In this document: one piece after another, positions 60,317 through 64,000 of the stretch
Position numbering within the stretch: position 1 is the first letter of the stretch
Layout: each line of letters starts with the position of its first letter
NCBI RefSeq assembly: GCF_020497125.1
Contig: NC_059077.1
Span: 21,832,840 to 21,896,839 of the forward strand
Direction: 5' to 3'
Source of the DNA: Mauremys mutica
Taxonomy: Eukaryota; Chordata; Testudines; Geoemydidae
DNA length: 64,000 nt
Made by a program: the position numbers and the translations under genes
The notes under the pieces: model-generated
Told to the model about the DNA's origin: nothing
Seen by the model: only the letters and a program-made list of their open reading frames with translations
Database searches by the model: none

Positions 60317-61224
60317 TAAGTGTGACATTCTGAAAGCTATTGTTTAGGGGGAAAACAAATGCAGTAATTTATCCAAACTCAACTCCAGTTCTGCAAAGAA
60401 AAGACTGGCCATGGTAGAGGTGAAAGGTTTCTGAACCTTATTAGTCAGCAGTAAAATGCCCAGTTAGGCAGTGAGGAAATTCTGTCCTGTTAGATGGCTA
60501 TACGGAGGAGCGGGAGAAATCTGAGGAGATTTTTCTATGGCATTTTGGTTAATGTTTTAAAGCAGACTAAAGGTTGACTGCCTTTCTATGGGCCAAATAC
60601 TACCTTTGGTTATGCCTCTGCAACACCATTGGCTTCAATATCTTGAAACGATGTTACCACCAGTTGGTTTACAAATAATCACTACCAAAGAGACCTGCCC
60701 ACTGGGTTATCATTTAACTAATCTTGGCTTCAGTAGTAAATGTGACTGGTGACAAAGAGCTGATATTTACATAGAAACCATTTGAAAGGCAAAGCTGAAT
60801 TAAACTAGCCTGCAGACTTCAATCTCAATTCAAATAAATGTAATTACCTAGGGGGTCTGGGCAAACAGATGTTAAACACTTTCTCTTTCTCTACATACTG
60901 AAGATCAAAGCGTCTTTGAACATCAAACACAATTTAGCCTTAGTTTGAAGCGAGCTAGTTAATTAAAAGATGGCTTTTATCTGATTGAATGAGAAAATCA
61001 TTACCAAGCTTCCCTCCTTATTCATCACTAACAGGTTGGTGCCCCCTATCTATGAAATTCGGAGCTCCAGAGTTGTTGCTGGAGGCTCTAGGCTAAGTCC
61101 CACCCTTCAGCTCAGGCCACCAGAAAAGTTAATCCACAATTCTGGAAACACTTCAACTGATATTTAGCATTAAGACAACAACTTGATATAATGTATTAAT
61201 TAACTTTAAGACAATTATATTCTG

Positions 61225-61808
61225 GCAAGGCACCTCCTACGTCTTGCCAGACTTAGCACGTCCCCCTCCGGCGGTGGCAGGCCTGCAGTTAAATCAGCCC
61301 CACTCTGGGTTGTGGTTGCTTTCCCCCTTCCGTGTTCCTTTGGTCATATTTTCCAGGTAGGCCTCGAGGTTGGCCTAAGGGTTGCTCCTTCACCAAACAA
61401 AGAGGAAACCGTTTCTCAAACTCAAAACCAAAGGGGGATACCTTGCCCTGCCTCCTTGCTGGGGCAGGGTGTTGTCCTGTTGTTTGCCCCGAGGTGTCAG
61501 TCCTTCCCCTAGCAGACACTCAGGTTTGGATTGTTCCCCTATGGGAAGGGGCACAGCCTCTCACCCTGGAGAGTGGTGTCACTAGCCTGGGGGAGGGAGG
61601 GAGGGTGGATGTGTGTGTGTCCTACTCTCTCCCCATAGGAGTTTTTTTTTTTAAAGGTCTCAGGCAGCCCCTACTTGGATTCAGGTGTTCCTAATTGACC
61701 TGAGGTAATCCCTTCTCAGCTTGTAAAAAAAGGGCCTTTAACATTCTAGGGCTAACATATCGGCCTTCCAGGACCCTCTTACAGCCATCCGGCCTGACTT
61801 TGTCACAA
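61225..61808 (-). mobile_element. LTR-like repeat candidate
   Basis: On the minus strand it begins tgtgacaaagtcaggccgg, the TGTGAC-type start of reptile LTRs, and continues through ttacctcaggtcaattagg into a GC-rich body. The inner end is not clear, and no target duplication was found. A T-run lies near 61642-61653. Confidence 0.35.
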
Positions 61809-62137
61809 TACATTTAAGACTCCCATTAGAGAAAAAAAATCAGTTTGTATTCTGGTAATTTACCAGACTTCCAGAGTTACTTGAATGAAGAGAAAAGCTG
61901 CTAATAGAAAGAAAATCATCAGGTAAGACATTTCTTATTCTGTTGCACATCACTAATAGGAGGTAGCAAGCAGTGAATCACAGAATGGGGGAGGATAAGC
62001 AGACTTTCAGTCCCATCTATTATTCTACTAGAATAATTAAAGTTCCCTCTAGATAAAACAAGAAATTATATGGGAACCCATCTTAGCACAGGATGCCTCT
62101 GTAGAGGAATGGAAACTTTGTTTGCAAATCTTCCTCA

Positions 62138-62860
62138 GGTCATGTCTACTCTACAAAATTATGTCAACCTAAATTATGTTGGCATACAGCCACCACAGTT
62201 ATTATAATCACTTGTGCATGTGCACACTACACTTAGGGTTGCCAACCCTCCTGGTTTTGTTGGGAGTCTCCTGGAATCAGGCTTTATCTCCCAGAGGCTT
62301 CTGAAGCCAAACCAGGAGATTTTAGGTGCTAGACGCTCGGGCAGTGAAGTGGGGCTAAGACAGGCTCCCTGCCTGCCCTGGCCCCTTGCTGCTCCCAGAA
62401 GCAGCCAACACCTCCCTGCAGCCCCTGGGGGGCCAGGGGGTCTCTGCACACTGCCCGGACCCCGAGCACCGACTCTGCAGCTCCCATTGGCCATGAACTG
62501 TGGTCAATGGGAGCTGTGGGGCTGGCACCTGCAGGCCGGGGCAGCGTGCGGAGCACCCTGGCTCCCCCCCAGGGGCCGCAGAGATGTGCTGGCCTATTCC
62601 AGGATCGGTGCATGGAGGGAGCAGCATGTGGAGCCCCCGGCCCCGTTTACCTCAGGTGGCTCCCGGTCGATGTGGCAGTGGGGCTAAGGCAGGCTCTGCC
62701 CCTGCAGCTCCCATTGGCCACAGTTCCCAGCCAATAGGAGTTGCAGAGTCAGCTCTCGGGGTGTGGGCAGCGTGTGGAGACCCCTGCCCCCCCACCCCCA
62801 GGGGCCACAGAGATGTACTGGCCTCTTCTGGCAGACTCCTTATCTCTGGTTTTAAAAAAA
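62138..62860. mobile_element. Composite of MITE fragments with GC-rich core
   Basis: From 62138 (tcatgtctactctacaaaat) to about 62235 lies one MITE fragment; from 62229 (agggttgccaaccctcctgg) a second repeat begins. Its body repeats the palindromic ctcccattggcc motif at about 62483, 62508 (inverted) and 62708. Ends beyond 62850 are unclear. The open frames are artefacts. Confidence 0.45.
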
Positions 62861-64000
62861 ACCAGCTAACTTTTTTACATACGCTAATTTTTTCTTGTGT
62901 CTTTTGTATAAATCCAAATTTTAAAAAGCAATTTTGTGTATTTTTTTTGTTAATTTTGTTTTTTTATTAAAACATATATGTAAATTTCCCTCAATTGCCA
63001 GTTTTCATATTCTTACCCAGTTGCTGTTTTGGTACTTTAAAAACACTTTTTAAAAGGATAGGCTAGTATCCTAGTTCACTGAACTTCTACAAAATATCCC
63101 TAAGAGTGGCCTTGTTTTGCTACAGCTCAGTCAATACTGCTTTTTCATGTTAAACTTTAAAAAAAAACAAATAAACATAATGCTTCAAATAGGCCTCGCT
63201 GCATACAGAATATCCTTTAAAAAGCTCATGTTATGTTACATCTCAGTCACTGCTATATTTTCATGTTAAATGTTAAAAAAAAAACCCTTTATTTAATATA
63301 ATGAAAAACTGCATGTTTAGCAAGTGTTAAAAGTAGGGGGGAAAGTTGAGGGATATGGGGGTGTTCTTCGGATAGGCTATCTCTGAGCTTCATGCAGTCA
63401 CAAAGTGATGGTTTTTTAAGCAGAGGCTTCAGTCTTTTACAGTCAGTAAATGGAATTAAATACTTGTTATACCTTTCACAAAGTGTCTTTCAATATAATC
63501 TCACTATTTGTTAAAACTTTAACAGCATTTAAAAAGTTAGGAAAGAAATCTGTGTGAAAAAACAAGCAAATTGAAGGGGGGGGACCCCTAGAGCATTGGT
63601 AAGGCAGACTAGGCTAGCCAATGATCTATGCACTATAATTAGTCTCATCTGTTTTTAAAATGTAGAAAAAGCCACAGCTCCAGCCTGCAATGTATTATTG
63701 TAACAAAATCTATGGACCCAAAACAAACACAGGAGCTTGTACTTGCAAACATTTAAAAACAAAGACATTTTGATAATGCAACAGAAAAATTTATACTTAA
63801 ATCTAAAAGCCCTAAGAAAATGAAAGCTTAATATAATTTTCACAAGGATTTGTTAAAAAGTGGGGAGAAAAATAAACATCTCTCTGATTCACTGGATTAT
63901 GGAATAAGGGGAATATAAACTAGCTGTCACTAAGGTTCTGTGGTTTTAACGCTGGGGTGTTTCTGCGTACTCATTTATTTTTTTATTGAAACACACATGT
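62861..64000. other. Upstream flank with a degenerate 116-bp duplication
   Basis: Related blocks start at 63121 (tacagctcagtca) and 63237 (tacatctcagtca), each followed by ttttcatgttaaa and an A-run. Otherwise nothing was identified. Confidence 0.45.

Noticed and set aside
47900..64000. Exons of the neighbouring gene expected upstream of GOLPH3 (MTMR12 in human)
   Set aside because: No segment with a myotubularin-like translation and splice sites was recognised; the region appears intergenic and repeat-rich.

Overview
This is vertebrate nuclear DNA, most likely from a turtle. It contains one recognisable protein-coding gene, GOLPH3 (Golgi phosphoprotein 3), on the minus strand. Its four coding exons lie at 47538-47326, 17090-16959, 12157-12043 and 3715-3291. 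They splice without a frameshift (junction phases 0, 0 and 1) into a 294-residue protein that matches the human protein (298 residues, compared from memory) almost throughout the folded domain. The turtle assignment rests on the repeats: CR1 LINEs, many hAT-type non-autonomous DNA elements with 8-bp target duplications, and Penelope-like insertions, a mix typical of chelonian genomes. No alignment or search was run.

Layout. 1-1774: flank beyond the GOLPH3 3' end, with one hAT element. 1775-3290: inferred 3' UTR. 3716-12042: intron 3, with a 2.4-kb CR1, a folded Penelope-like element and a CR1 tail. 12158-16958: intron 2, with LTR-like sequence and a Penelope-like fragment. 17091-47325: the 30-kb intron 1, packed with hAT, mariner-type, CR1, L2-like and Penelope-like copies, several nested. 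47326-47900: exon 1, 5' UTR and CpG-rich promoter with a perfect YY1 motif. 47900-64000: upstream flank with G-rich degenerate repeats, nested hAT elements, two LTR-like repeats nested in opposite orientation, a mariner-type element and a further LTR-like copy. No exon of another gene was recognised on either flank.

Most long open frames are artefacts of GC-rich repeats whose period is a multiple of three, or of transposon remnants. The most interesting non-genic signal is the set of Penelope-like insertions. The two with clear boundaries have exact 13- and 16-bp target duplications, three are folded (an inverted copy of the element end joined to the main copy), and one keeps the end of a GIY-YIG-type endonuclease frame. 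They carry a hairpin resembling a hammerhead ribozyme, degraded to different degrees in each copy.
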